From: Streptomyces albogriseolus
GTDB lineage: Bacteria > Actinomycetota > Actinomycetes > Streptomycetales > Streptomycetaceae
Direction: 5' to 3'
NCBI GenBank assembly: GCA_014650475.1
Contig: BMVA01000014.1
Location: forward strand, 1-64,000
Length of the DNA stretch: 64,000 nucleotides
Shown here: positions 43,536 to 52,044 of the stretch, in pieces
How positions within the stretch are numbered: the first letter of the stretch is position 1
Layout: the number at the start of each line of letters is the position of its first letter
The notes under the pieces: model-generated
The model's database searches: none
Seen by the model: only the letters and a program-made list of their open reading frames with translations
What the model was told of the DNA's origin: nothing
Position numbers and translations under genes: made by a program

Positions 43536-44318
43536 GTGAGAACGCCGCGCGTACTGCCAAGCCTGGACGAGGTCGACATCGGCGATCATGTCTGCCACCT
43601 GTTGGGGCGTAGCGACGACGTCATCGACCGCAGCCGGGCTTTCGTCGCGGACGGTGCGCTGCACGGCGACAAGGTCGTGATCGTCGGCCCCGCCCCGCGG
43701 ACGGAGAGCGAGTTCGCACCGCTCGTACTCGACCCCGCGCGGCTGCAGGGTTCCCTTCTTGCCGCAGTGCGTCGGGAGGCGGCCACGGCGGACCGGGAGG
43801 GGTTCCGCTCCCTTCGCGTGCTGCACCATGTCGTGCCCGGCCCGGGCGCGGACCCGAGCGAGGAGTGGCTGCGCAGCGAGCTCGATCTCGAGGAGTTCGC
43901 CGCCGACACCGGAGCCATGGTGGTCTGCGCCTACAGCGGCGCCGACTGGGACCTGCCGGCTCTGCAGCAGATCACGTGTGTGCATCCTCATCATGTGGGC
44001 AGCCGACCGGTCTCCCCCGCTTTCCGGGTGTACCGAACCGAGCAGGAAGGCTGGACGGTGACAGGGACCGTCGACAGTGACGGCGCGGTGGCCTTCGGCT
44101 CCATTCTGTGCACCCTCCTCGCTCACACGCCGACGGTGCGTCTGCGCTGCCAGACCGTGGAGTTCTTCGATGCCGCCGGGATGAGAGCGCTGGCCGATGC
44201 CGCCAGACACCTTCCGGATCGGAAGATAGTCCTGGAAGGCACCAACGAGACCGTGCGGCTCGCCTGGAAGCTCTCCGGCTTCGCGGTCCCCGACGTTCCG
44301 GTGGTGATGGCACCGTGA
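43536..44318 (+). CDS. MEDS-STAS signalling protein
   Basis: 260 residues, GTG start with GGAGGAGCA upstream. Residues about 10-160 match a MEDS sensory domain (VDIGDHVCHLLGRSDDVI, FVADGALHGDKVVIVG), and about 175-258 a STAS-like domain (VDSDGAVAFGSILCTLL, TVEFFDAAGMRALADAA) whose phospho-site has Ala in place of the usual Ser. The stop overlaps the GTG of the next gene, a MEDS-kinase fusion, so they are coupled partners in anti-sigma control. Confidence 0.82.
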   Translation: MRTPRVLPSLDEVDIGDHVCHLLGRSDDVIDRSRAFVADGALHGDKVVIVGPAPRTESEFAPLVLDPARLQGSLLAAVRREAATADREGFRSLRVLHHVVPGPGADPSEEWLRSELDLEEFAADTGAMVVCAYSGADWDLPALQQITCVHPHHVGSRPVSPAFRVYRTEQEGWTVTGTVDSDGAVAFGSILCTLLAHTPTVRLRCQTVEFFDAAGMRALADAARHLPDRKIVLEGTNETVRLAWKLSGFAVPDVPVVMAP

Positions 44319-45265
44319 CCTCCTCTTCGCCCACTCCCCTCGGAAGCAACGGATACCGGCACGAGCTGTATCCGTACTCGGGCAGCGATGAATTCGTCGC
44401 GGGCGCTGTCGGTTTCATCCAGGAAGCGCTCGACAGTGACGAGGCCGTCGTCGTGGCCGTGCCGCAGGAGAAGGCGTCGTTGCTGCGTGCCCAGGTCCGC
44501 GAGGGGGACACCGTGCGCTATGTCGACACCAGTCGGGTGGCGCGCCATCCGGGACGGCTCATCGCTGCCTGGCAGGAATGGATCAAGGAGCGCGTCTCTG
44601 AGGGGCGGCCCGTCCGCGGGATCGGCGAATCCCCCTGGGACCAGGTGCGCAGTGCTGCCGAGGCCACGGAACTGCGCTACCACGAGTGGCTGCTCAACAA
44701 GGCCTTCGCCCAGGGCCCGGCCTGGTGGCTGCTGTGCCCCTACGACGTCGCACGCGACGACGCCGCACTGACCCAGATGGCACGCTGCCACCCCGAGATT
44801 CGCAGGGACGGCCGGACGGTGCTGTCCGAGGACTACGACGCGCGGGCGCCGTACGAGTTCGCTGCCCTCACCGACCCCTGCGACCCGTACGACGAGTTCC
44901 TCTACACGAGCGGCGACCTGCCCGCCCTCCGGGAGAAGATCGCCGCCTGCGCCGAGCAGCACGGCCTGACCGGTCGGCGTCTGCGCGAGCTGCATCTTGC
45001 CGCGACGGAGGTGGCCACCAACAGCATCCGTCACGGCGGCGGACACGGCGTGCTGCGCACGTGGAGCGAGGAGCGACGGCTCGTCTGCGAGTTCCGCGAC
45101 GCCGGCTACCTGGAGGACCCGCTGGCCGGACGTACGATGCCGACCGCGCGGCAGGTGGGTGGCCGCGGGCTGTGGCTCGTCCATCAGCTCTGCGATCTCG
45201 TCGAGATCCGGTCCACGCCGCATGACGGGACCACGATCCGCCTGCACACCGAGCTGCCCGGGTAG
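44315..45265 (+). CDS. MEDS-HATPase anti-sigma kinase
   Basis: 316 residues from GTG 44315 (overlap with the previous stop). N-terminal MEDS domain (about 15-180, FVAGAVGFIQEALDSDEAVVVAVP) and C-terminal RsbW-type HATPase_c (about 210-315) with N-box LHLAATEVATNSIRHGG and G-box GGRGLWLVHQLCD. It would phosphorylate a STAS protein and hold a sigma factor. The likely partners are the STAS halves of the neighbours at 43536 and 45382. Confidence 0.85.
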   Translation: MTSSSPTPLGSNGYRHELYPYSGSDEFVAGAVGFIQEALDSDEAVVVAVPQEKASLLRAQVREGDTVRYVDTSRVARHPGRLIAAWQEWIKERVSEGRPVRGIGESPWDQVRSAAEATELRYHEWLLNKAFAQGPAWWLLCPYDVARDDAALTQMARCHPEIRRDGRTVLSEDYDARAPYEFAALTDPCDPYDEFLYTSGDLPALREKIAACAEQHGLTGRRLRELHLAATEVATNSIRHGGGHGVLRTWSEERRLVCEFRDAGYLEDPLAGRTMPTARQVGGRGLWLVHQLCDLVEIRSTPHDGTTIRLHTELPG

Positions 45266-45381
45266 GCCCGCCGACGGCGCCCATGGGTCTGCTCGACGAT
45301 GCGGCGCTCGACGGCACGCGTGACCGAGGGCGCCCGGGGTAAACGCGGGGGCGGCGAACGGAAAGGCGCCGGGGCACGGGT

Positions 45382-45789
45382 ATGAACGATCGGGACGGGA
45401 GTCGGTTCTCCATGCTGAGGGTGCGGGTACATCAAGCGGACACGACGGTCGTCCGGTTGCCGAGCGAGGTCGACCACGCGAACGCCTCCGACATCGGCGC
45501 CCGGTGCGAGGACCTGATCGAGGAGGGCTGCACCACCCTCGTCCTCGACGCCTCCGACGTGCAGTACCTCGACTCCTCGGGCGTCAGCATGATCGTCGCG
45601 CTGTCCAGCGTGCTCGACAGCCGTGCCGGCGCCCTGCGCCTCGCCGCCCTCAGCGACCACTACCAGCAGGTGTGGGGCCTCCTCGGCCTCGACACGCTCC
45701 TCCCCGTCTTCCCCACCGTGCACGCCGCTCTCGACGGGCGCGTCACAGGCGCCTGTGCCGATACCGTGGAGTCACTCGACCCCGCCTGA
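45382..45789 (+). CDS. STAS anti-anti-sigma factor
   Basis: 135 residues with the STAS loop VQYLDSSGVSMIVALSS carrying the conserved Ser, preceded by LPSEVDHANASDIGARCEDLI. It lies 116 bases after the MEDS-HATPase kinase on the same strand, its probable kinase. No sigma gene is nearby. Confidence 0.87.
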   Translation: MNDRDGSRFSMLRVRVHQADTTVVRLPSEVDHANASDIGARCEDLIEEGCTTLVLDASDVQYLDSSGVSMIVALSSVLDSRAGALRLAALSDHYQQVWGLLGLDTLLPVFPTVHAALDGRVTGACADTVESLDPA

Positions 45790-45950
45790 GAACACGGACC
45801 CGGACGAACGGCAAGCGGGCCGGCCCCCGTTCGACCTCGCGGCGGTGCAGCGAGGTTCGTCGAACTCCTCCGCTCTCAGCACCCGGCTCAACCGGGGGGT
45901 GCGGTCCTCGGTGCCCGCCTGGCCCCCACCGTGCGCAACTTCGGGGGTCG

Positions 45951-45978
45951 GCCCACGGCCTTGTAGGGGACCGTGGGC
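45951..45978. terminator. weak hairpin between STAS and TetR genes
   Basis: An 8-bp stem (GCCCACGG / CCGTGGGC) with a 12-base loop in the 250-base region between two convergent genes. The region shows no coding signal. Confidence 0.45.
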
Positions 45979-46039
45979 GCCGCCGACGCGTCCGTGCGCC
46001 GCGCGGGTGCTTTCCGAGGCGACGGAGTCAGCCGCCCGG

Positions 46040-46615
46040 TCACTGTCCGCCCTTCCCCCGTCCACCGAAGAGCTCAGTCACCAGCCGGCGGGCGTATGCG
46101 GCGTCGAGCCCGGCCGGACGGAAGAGGATGCGGTACATCATGGGAGCGACGATGCGGTCCATGACCGTTTCGACGTCGGGACCGTGCTCCCCCCGGTCGG
46201 CGGCCCGGGCGAGTATGACGTTGATCTGTTCGGCCGCGTAGGCCGAGCACTGGCCGGCGTTGTCGCCGTCCGGGTCGCCGAGCAGGGCGTCGCGGATGTA
46301 GGCGCGTCCCGAGGCGGACGTCATTTCGTCGAGGAACTGTTCGGCCCACGCCGTCAGGTCGGACCGCAGGTCGCCGTGGTCCTCCGGCGCGGTGTCGGGT
46401 CGCAGCCGCTCCACCGCGACGTCCGAGAGCAGTTCCTGCAGGGTGCCCCAGCGTCGGTAGATGGTCGACGGGGTGACTCCGGCGCGCTGGGCGACCAGGG
46501 GGACGGTCAGAGCCTCGCGGCCCCTCTCCTCCAGGAGTTCCCGTACGGCGGTGTGCACCGACGCCTGGACGCGTGCGCTGCGCCCGCCGGGGCGAACCCT
46601 CTGCCTGGTGCTCAT
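46040..46615 (-). CDS. TetR-family regulator, likely of the amidase/MFS block
   Basis: 191 residues. HTH in VHTAVRELLEERGREALTVP then LVAQRAGVTPSTIYRRWGTL; C-terminal domain of the TetR_C_16-like type. Its own promoter carries an imperfect inverted repeat CTAAAGCA...TGCGTTAG (46625-46647) that resembles the palindromes in front of the divergent amidase and MFS genes 2 kb away, so it probably regulates both. Just upstream, 46648-46896 holds no gene I can support. Confidence 0.88.
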   Translation of the reverse strand: MSTRQRVRPGGRSARVQASVHTAVRELLEERGREALTVPLVAQRAGVTPSTIYRRWGTLQELLSDVAVERLRPDTAPEDHGDLRSDLTAWAEQFLDEMTSASGRAYIRDALLGDPDGDNAGQCSAYAAEQINVILARAADRGEHGPDVETVMDRIVAPMMYRILFRPAGLDAAYARRLVTELFGGRGKGGQ

Positions 46616-46624
46616 CCGACCAGC

Positions 46625-46647
46625 CTAAAGCACAGTCCTTGCGTTAG
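46625..46647. promoter_or_regulatory. probable TetR operator at its own promoter
   Basis: CTAAAGCA, seven-base spacer, TGCGTTAG: an imperfect inverted repeat directly upstream of the TetR start codon and similar to CTAAAG...CTTTAG at 48532-48550. Confidence 0.6.
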
Positions 46648-46896
46648 CGGTTCCCACTGCCCCGGGCAGCGCATGCCCTTCGGTGGCACCGTCGTCCTGT
46701 CGCTGCCGGCCCCCCACGCGCTCCGGCACCCGCGGGTGACGCCGGCACCGCCTCCGCCGCACAGGGCGAGCGCCTGCCCGACGGCCGGGGCGGGGTCCTC
46801 GCCGCTCTCATCGTGGCGGGCATCCGGTCCTGATCCCGCCGGAGCCGAGCGGTGGGTCGGCCGGGCCGGAAATCTCCGGCCCGGCCCCTACCGCCC

Positions 46897-48288
46897 TCAG
46901 GTGACGGGTGCGAGCGACCGGGCGGGCTGGGTCCGCTCGTAGGCGTGGCCCACCCGCAGCAGCGTCCGCTCGGCGAAGGGCCGCCCGAGCAACTGCATGC
47001 CGATGGGCATGCCTGCCGTGTCCCGGCCGACCGGGACGGAGAGTGCGGGCACGCCTGTGATGTTGGCCGGGGAGGAGAGGCGCACGTAGGCGTCGGAGAC
47101 GCTCTCGACCGTGCCGTCGGGCCAGGTGACGGTCTCCTGACCGGACGGGACCGCGGCCATCGGCACCGCAGGAGCGGCGATCACGTCGACCTCCTCCAGG
47201 ATGCGGGCCCATGCGTCGCGCATCAGCGTCCGGGCGCGCTGCGCCCGCAGGTGGTCGCCCGCGCCCATCAGCTCGCCGGCCTCCAGGAGGATCCGGACAT
47301 CCGCCTGGTACAGCTCGGGGACGGCACGCAGGGTCGCCTGGTGGTAGGCGGTGGCTTCCGGCACCATCAGGCCCCACTGGACGGCCTGGATGTAGCGGGT
47401 CATCGGTATGCCGATATCGATGAGCCGGGCGCCGAGGGCCTCCAGCTGCGCGATGGCGTGGCGGACGGAGGCCGCGACGTCCGCGTCGACGTGTTCGAAG
47501 TAGTAGGTGCGAGGCACGCCGACGCGCACTCCCGTCAGATCCGGTTCGGGGCCCGGCCGGTAGTCGACGCCGGGGACGGCCACCGAGGCGGGGTCGCGGG
47601 GGTCGTGCCCGGCGATGGCGGTCAGGACCAGGGCCGCGTCGTCGACGGTGCGGGTGATCGGGCCGACGTGGTCGAGCGACCACGACAGCGAGGTGACACC
47701 GTGTCGGGGCACGAGTCCGTACGTCGGCTTGAGTCCGACCACCCCGTTCAAGGTGGCGGGCACCCGGATCGATCCGCCGGTGTCGGTACCGAGGGCGAAT
47801 GTCGCCGCGCCGGAGGCCACGGCGACGGCGGAGCCGCCGCTGGAGCCACCGGCGATCCTCCCTCGGTCCCAGGCGTTGTTGGTCTGCGGGGTGGTCAGCC
47901 CGTAGGCGAACTCGTGGGTGTGCGTCTTGCCGATCAGAATCGCGCCGGCCGCACGCAGACTCGCGGCGACCGTGCTGTCGGAGGCCGCGCGGTGACCGGC
48001 CCGGGTCCTGGAGCTTGCCGTGGTGGACACGCCGACCACATCGATCACGTCCTTGATTCCTACCGGGATCCCGTGCAGCGGGCCCCGGTAGGAGCCCTGG
48101 GCGGCTTCGCGCTCGGCCTCGCGGGCGGTCCGACGGGCGTGATCAGCGGAAACCGCGACGTAGGCCGCAACGTGCGGCTCCACCTGCTCGATGCGGTCGA
48201 GGACCGAGTCGACCAGCTCGACGGGGGACAGCCGTCGCTCCCGGATCTCCCGCGCGGCGGCGGCGAGGGACAACTCATACGGCTGCAT
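46897..48288 (-). CDS. amidase-signature hydrolase (AtzE-like)
   Basis: 463 residues from ATG 48288 (AGGGGAAGC upstream). Amidase-signature triad: Lys in GIPVGIKDVIDV, cis-Ser in TDTGGSIRVP, and nucleophile Ser in AGGSSGGSAVAVA order, with the Gly/Ser-rich core GRIAGGSSGGSAVAVASG. The start overlaps a 69-residue AtzG-like gene, the pairing seen for 1-carboxybiuret hydrolase AtzE/AtzG, so it probably works as a heteromer on a small amide or biuret-like compound. The substrate is not certain. Confidence 0.87.
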   Translation of the reverse strand: MQPYELSLAAAAREIRERRLSPVELVDSVLDRIEQVEPHVAAYVAVSADHARRTAREAEREAAQGSYRGPLHGIPVGIKDVIDVVGVSTTASSRTRAGHRAASDSTVAASLRAAGAILIGKTHTHEFAYGLTTPQTNNAWDRGRIAGGSSGGSAVAVASGAATFALGTDTGGSIRVPATLNGVVGLKPTYGLVPRHGVTSLSWSLDHVGPITRTVDDAALVLTAIAGHDPRDPASVAVPGVDYRPGPEPDLTGVRVGVPRTYYFEHVDADVAASVRHAIAQLEALGARLIDIGIPMTRYIQAVQWGLMVPEATAYHQATLRAVPELYQADVRILLEAGELMGAGDHLRAQRARTLMRDAWARILEEVDVIAAPAVPMAAVPSGQETVTWPDGTVESVSDAYVRLSSPANITGVPALSVPVGRDTAGMPIGMQLLGRPFAERTLLRVGHAYERTQPARSLAPVT

Positions 48289-48484
48289 CGTGCTTCCCCT
48301 CTTGCGCACGGAAGGCACCGGCGGGCGGGGTGTCGCCGAAGTCCAGCTCGCGCAGGGCCGCGACGACGGAGTGGATGTGGTTGGCGGTGACCGCGACCGC
48401 CACGTGGCGGTCATCGGGCAGCGGAAGCCCGGCACGGGCGGCCCAGCGGGCGGCCTCGGACGGTGTGAGTTCGGCGGAGGACAC
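48275..48484 (-). CDS. AtzG-like small subunit (DUF4089 type)
   Basis: 69 residues from GTG 48484 with AGGGAGA upstream. The helical pattern (WAARAGLPLPDDRHVAVAVT, ANHIHSVVAALRELDF) fits the small AtzG subunits that bind and stabilise AtzE amidases. It overlaps the amidase start by 14 bases, so stoichiometric expression is expected. Confidence 0.72.
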   Translation of the reverse strand: MSSAELTPSEAARWAARAGLPLPDDRHVAVAVTANHIHSVVAALRELDFGDTPPAGAFRAQEGKHDAAV

Positions 48485-48531
48485 GGATTCTCCCTGGTCG
48501 GGGTGGTGCGACGAGGCACACCAAGCCAAAA

Positions 48532-48600
48532 GCTAAAGATTTGCTTTAGCGCGACTGTAGAACCTACCCTCCCTTAAGGCAAACGAGTTGCTTTAAGGGA
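48532..48600. promoter_or_regulatory. two operator palindromes between amidase and MFS genes
   Basis: GCTAAAG-attt-g-CTTTAGC (48532-48550, perfect 7-bp arms) and TCCCTTAAGGCAA / TTGCTTTAAGGGA (48570-48582 and 48588-48600, one mismatch in 13). The right arm of the second runs into the GGGAGG ribosome site of the MFS gene, so a bound repressor would also block its start. Confidence 0.75.
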
Positions 48601-48606
48601 GGTTCC

Positions 48607-49878
48607 ATGTCCGACGTCGTGTCCGGCCCAGGTGCGCACTGCCCTGTCAGGGACAGCCGCGCCCAAGGGAATAACCGTGCCGCCTCTTTCGGTCTGGACG
48701 CGTCCGTACTCGTGGCCCTCCTGGCGGCATCCAGTGCCCCGACACCGCTGTACCCCCTCTATCAGGACCAGTGGGGCCTCTCTGCGCTCGCCGTCACGGT
48801 GGTCTTCGGCGCCTACTCCCTGGCACTGCTGTCGGCCCTTCTCACCACCGGCACGCTCTCCGACCATCTGGGACGGCGTCCCGTCCTGGCAGGCGCCCTG
48901 GGCGCGCAGGCCGTCGCCATGCTCCTCCTCGCCTCGGCGGACGGCGCGGGCACCCTGACAGCGGCCCGCCTTCTGCAAGGAGTGGCCACCGGCGTGGCCA
49001 CCAGCGCCGCGGGCGCGGCTCTCCTCGATCTGGAGAACCCGCGGCGTCCCGGTCGGTCCGCCCTGACCAACACCATGGCCCCGGTCGCCGGCATGGCCGC
49101 GGGCGTCCTCGCCTCCACCCTTCTCGTCCGCTTCGCCCCCTCCCCCACGGTCACCGTCCACGCACTGCTGGCGGCACTGTTCGCCGCCCAGGCGATCGCC
49201 GTCACCTTCACCACGGAGACAGCCGGCCGCCGCGCAGGCGCGCTCCGATCGCTGCGCCCGCGGCTCGGTGTACCGCCCGCGGTGCGCCGCACCCTGCTGA
49301 CCACCGGCACCGCAATCGTCGCGATCTGGGCACTGGGCGGCTTCTACTCCTCCCTCGGGCCGGCCCTCGTGCGTCTGGTGGCCCCCGACGCCCCACAGGC
49401 AACCCTCGGCACGGTCTTCTTCACCCTCAGCGCCGCAGCCGCACTCACCATGTGGGTTCTGCGCCGCACCGATCCCCTCACCACCGCGATCGGCGGATGC
49501 ACGGTCGTCCTGCCCGCCGCGGTCCTGACCCTGAGCGGTCTGCACGGCGTCGGACTGCCGGCCGTTCAGGGCGGCGCGGCCCTCGCCGGAGCAGCCTTCG
49601 GGGCCGTCTCCCAAGGGGTGCTTCGCATGCTCCTCGCCTCGCTCGAAGAGCGGGACCGCGCCGCGACACTGTCCGCCTACTACGTTCTGAGCCACCTCTC
49701 CATGAGCCTGCCCGCCGTCGCGGCGGGAGCCGCCACCCAGCACTACGGGCTCAGGACCACCTCGCACGCCTACGCCGTCATCACCGCACTCCTCGCTGCG
49801 GCGGCCCTCACAGCGCTCGCCGTGTCACGAACCCGGACAGGGGCCTGCGGCAGCCCGCGCCACCGGCCTCTCCGCTGA
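48607..49878 (+). CDS. MFS transporter
   Basis: 423 residues, about twelve membrane helices. The motif A-type loop GTLSDHLGRRPVLAGALG between helices 2 and 3 is typical of drug/H+ antiporters. It is divergent from the AtzG/amidase genes and followed after 22 bases by a metallo-hydrolase gene. It could export the substrate or product of the neighbours; which compound is unknown. Confidence 0.88.
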   Translation: MSDVVSGPGAHCPVRDSRAQGNNRAASFGLDASVLVALLAASSAPTPLYPLYQDQWGLSALAVTVVFGAYSLALLSALLTTGTLSDHLGRRPVLAGALGAQAVAMLLLASADGAGTLTAARLLQGVATGVATSAAGAALLDLENPRRPGRSALTNTMAPVAGMAAGVLASTLLVRFAPSPTVTVHALLAALFAAQAIAVTFTTETAGRRAGALRSLRPRLGVPPAVRRTLLTTGTAIVAIWALGGFYSSLGPALVRLVAPDAPQATLGTVFFTLSAAAALTMWVLRRTDPLTTAIGGCTVVLPAAVLTLSGLHGVGLPAVQGGAALAGAAFGAVSQGVLRMLLASLEERDRAATLSAYYVLSHLSMSLPAVAAGAATQHYGLRTTSHAYAVITALLAAAALTALAVSRTRTGACGSPRHRPLR

Positions 49879-49900
49879 AGAGCAAAGGTAAAGACAGACC

Positions 49901-50800
49901 ATGCAGACGTCCTCGGACACCCCCGTCCCCTCCTGGGCCGTGGGCGACATCACCGTCCACCGCATCGACGAGACACCGCTGCCGCCCGCGACCGGACCCT
50001 GGCTGCTGCCCGACGCCACTCCTCAGGTGGTGGCCGGCCAGAACTGGCTGCGCCCTCACTTCGCCGGCGCTGACGGCATCCTCCACATCGACAGCCACAG
50101 TTTCGCGTGCGTCGTGGACGGGCTGCGCGTACTCGTCGACACCGGCATCGGCAACGGCAAGGAACGGGCCAACCCGGCCTGGCACGACCTGCGCACCGAC
50201 TTCCCCGAGCGTCTGGCCGCCGCCGGCTTCCCGCCCGACTCCGTCGACCTGGTGGTCCTCACCCACCTGCACGCCGACCACGTCGGCTGGAACACCCGGA
50301 AGACGGACGGCGAGTGGGTTCCCACGTTCCCCGCGGCGCGCTACCTCACCGCACGCGCCGAAAGGGAGTTCTGGGCCGCGTACGACATGGAGGAGGCACG
50401 CCGTCAGATGTTCCGCGACTCGGTGATCCCGGTCGAGCAGGCCGGTCTTCTCGACCTGGTCGACGTCCCGGCCGAGGGCGTGCGGATCACTCCGGGCCTG
50501 CGTCTGGTCCCCACCCCCGGCCACACCCCCGGCCATGTCGCGGTGGAACTGAGCAGTCAGGGTGAGACAGCGCTGATCACCGGTGACTGCATTCACCACC
50601 CGGTCCAACTCGCCCACCCCGCCATCGGCGCCTGCGTGGACATCGACCCACAGCAGTCCGAGACCACCCGCGGTGAACTGCTCGCCTCCCTCGCGGGCAC
50701 GGACACCCTCCTCCTCGGCACCCACTTCGCCCCGCCCACAGCCGGCCGTGTCGTCGCGCACGGGGGCACCTACCGGCTGCGGCCCGTTCCGGCGACCTGA
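49901..50800 (+). CDS. metallo-beta-lactamase-fold hydrolase
   Basis: 299 residues with the metal motif LTHLHADHVGW (HxHxDH), later PTPGHTPGHVAVEL and ITGDCIHHPVQLAHP and a C-terminal GTHFAPPTAGRV His, the full ligand set of the lactonase-like MBL group. It may open a lactone or hydrolyse a related ester. Co-transcribed with the MFS gene. Confidence 0.87.
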   Translation: MQTSSDTPVPSWAVGDITVHRIDETPLPPATGPWLLPDATPQVVAGQNWLRPHFAGADGILHIDSHSFACVVDGLRVLVDTGIGNGKERANPAWHDLRTDFPERLAAAGFPPDSVDLVVLTHLHADHVGWNTRKTDGEWVPTFPAARYLTARAEREFWAAYDMEEARRQMFRDSVIPVEQAGLLDLVDVPAEGVRITPGLRLVPTPGHTPGHVAVELSSQGETALITGDCIHHPVQLAHPAIGACVDIDPQQSETTRGELLASLAGTDTLLLGTHFAPPTAGRVVAHGGTYRLRPVPAT

Positions 50801-51084
50801 CCTTGCAGGCCGACCGGGTCGCCGGGGCCCGACAGACGGCCCGTCACCGGTTCATGGCGGGCTTGACCGAGCACTCCGCTTTGCGGAGGGGCGGCCCCTC
50901 CCGGTACCGCTACCGCGGAGGAGTCAACGGTCTGCGCTGCAGCGGAGCGATCAGGCCCCGCATGCAGGCAAGGACCGACTCCCGCGGGTTCGTTCGCCCA
51001 CAACCTGGCATCAGCAAGGTCCCCCACCCATGACCACACCAACGACCAACCTGGTTAGCAATCATGGCAAGTACCGTTGCAGTA
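50801..51084. other. intergenic region at the left edge of the defence island
   Basis: No gene seen. A short inverted repeat AGTAC...GTACT lies at 51070-51085 next to the stop of the next gene. Composition becomes less GC-extreme from here on. Confidence 0.4.
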
Positions 51085-52014
51085 CTAGACCTCCGGCCGG
51101 ATCTTGCTGCCGATGTGGGCAAGGCGGATCGTCCGTTCCTCCCGGACCAAACGGAAGTGGATGCGGCCGGCGCCCGGGGTGAACCGGGCGTGCAGGTCGA
51201 AGGTGTGCGTCTCGCCGTTCACATCGGTGAAGCGGCACACGCGCTTGCGGGTCTCGCCCTCCGGGGTGACCTTGGTTCGCCACTCGGGCTCGGCCATGGT
51301 TGCTGGATCCCACGCGGCGACGGCTTCCTCCAGTCGCTCCAGAGCCCGCCGCACGGGTACCACCCACTGCGGGTCCAGGCTGCGGAGCTGGCCCTCGACG
51401 CGCTGCAGGAACGTGAGGTGTGGATAGAGGTCGGACCGGCTGTCCCAGATCCGCGAGCCGGTGGTGACGCCCTCGCTGCGCCCCGCCCGAAGCCAGTCCC
51501 GGTACCTATCGAGATGTGGCTCCGCAGACAAATGACGGACATCGACGGCGTCCTGCCGCATCTCCAGCCTGTCGTCGTCCTCGACGAGTTCGCTTCGCTC
51601 CAGAGTGACGCGATCGGCCTGCCATTGCCGGGCCACCGCAAGGCTGACCGCGATGCCGTCCATGAAGTGCGCGGCGCCCAGGCCGAGGACGACCTCGCCA
51701 TCGTGGCGGTATTCCAGATGATCGGCGGCATCATCCGCAGAGAAGACGCTCCGCACGGGCGAGCGGCCCTGTAACGCCCGCAGGCGCCGCCAGAGGGCGC
51801 GGTTGCGTGGACTGGCCGCGATCCACTTGTTGACGGGATAGCCCTCGGCGATGTCCAGCGACTTGACGTCCACCTCGCTCACCAGTGCCGTGCTCGACCC
51901 TCCTTCGGCCGCGGCGGCACGGACGACGGCCACGAAGTCGGCCATCGCCCGCTCGGCCCGCGCCGGGTCGCAGGCCGCCCCCCAGGACTTCTCGTTCAGA
52001 AACAACAGTGGCAC
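51085..52014 (-). CDS. hypothetical third protein of the DUF262/AAA operon
   Basis: 309 residues, GTG start with GGGGGAAGAAGG upstream, 30 bases after the AAA gene. N-terminal segment PLLFLNEKSWG and ADFVAVVRAAAAEGGSS, then LVSEVDVKSLDIAEGYPVN; a His-Phe-Met stretch near GLGAAHFMDGIAVSLA; C-terminal KRVCRFTDVNGETHTFDLHARF and RIHFRLVREERTIRLAHIG look like a small beta domain. No nuclease motif is certain. In such three-gene sets the third protein is often the effector. Confidence 0.75.
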   Translation of the reverse strand: MPLLFLNEKSWGAACDPARAERAMADFVAVVRAAAAEGGSSTALVSEVDVKSLDIAEGYPVNKWIAASPRNRALWRRLRALQGRSPVRSVFSADDAADHLEYRHDGEVVLGLGAAHFMDGIAVSLAVARQWQADRVTLERSELVEDDDRLEMRQDAVDVRHLSAEPHLDRYRDWLRAGRSEGVTTGSRIWDSRSDLYPHLTFLQRVEGQLRSLDPQWVVPVRRALERLEEAVAAWDPATMAEPEWRTKVTPEGETRKRVCRFTDVNGETHTFDLHARFTPGAGRIHFRLVREERTIRLAHIGSKIRPEV

Positions 52015-52044
52015 GCCTTCTTCCCCCTGTGTCGTTCCGTGCCG

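Noticed and set aside
46648-46896. possible gene remnant (MPFGGTVVLSLPAPH and LPDGRGGVLAALIVAG fragments)
   Set aside because: Fragments lie in different frames, no family match from memory and no start or ribosome site.
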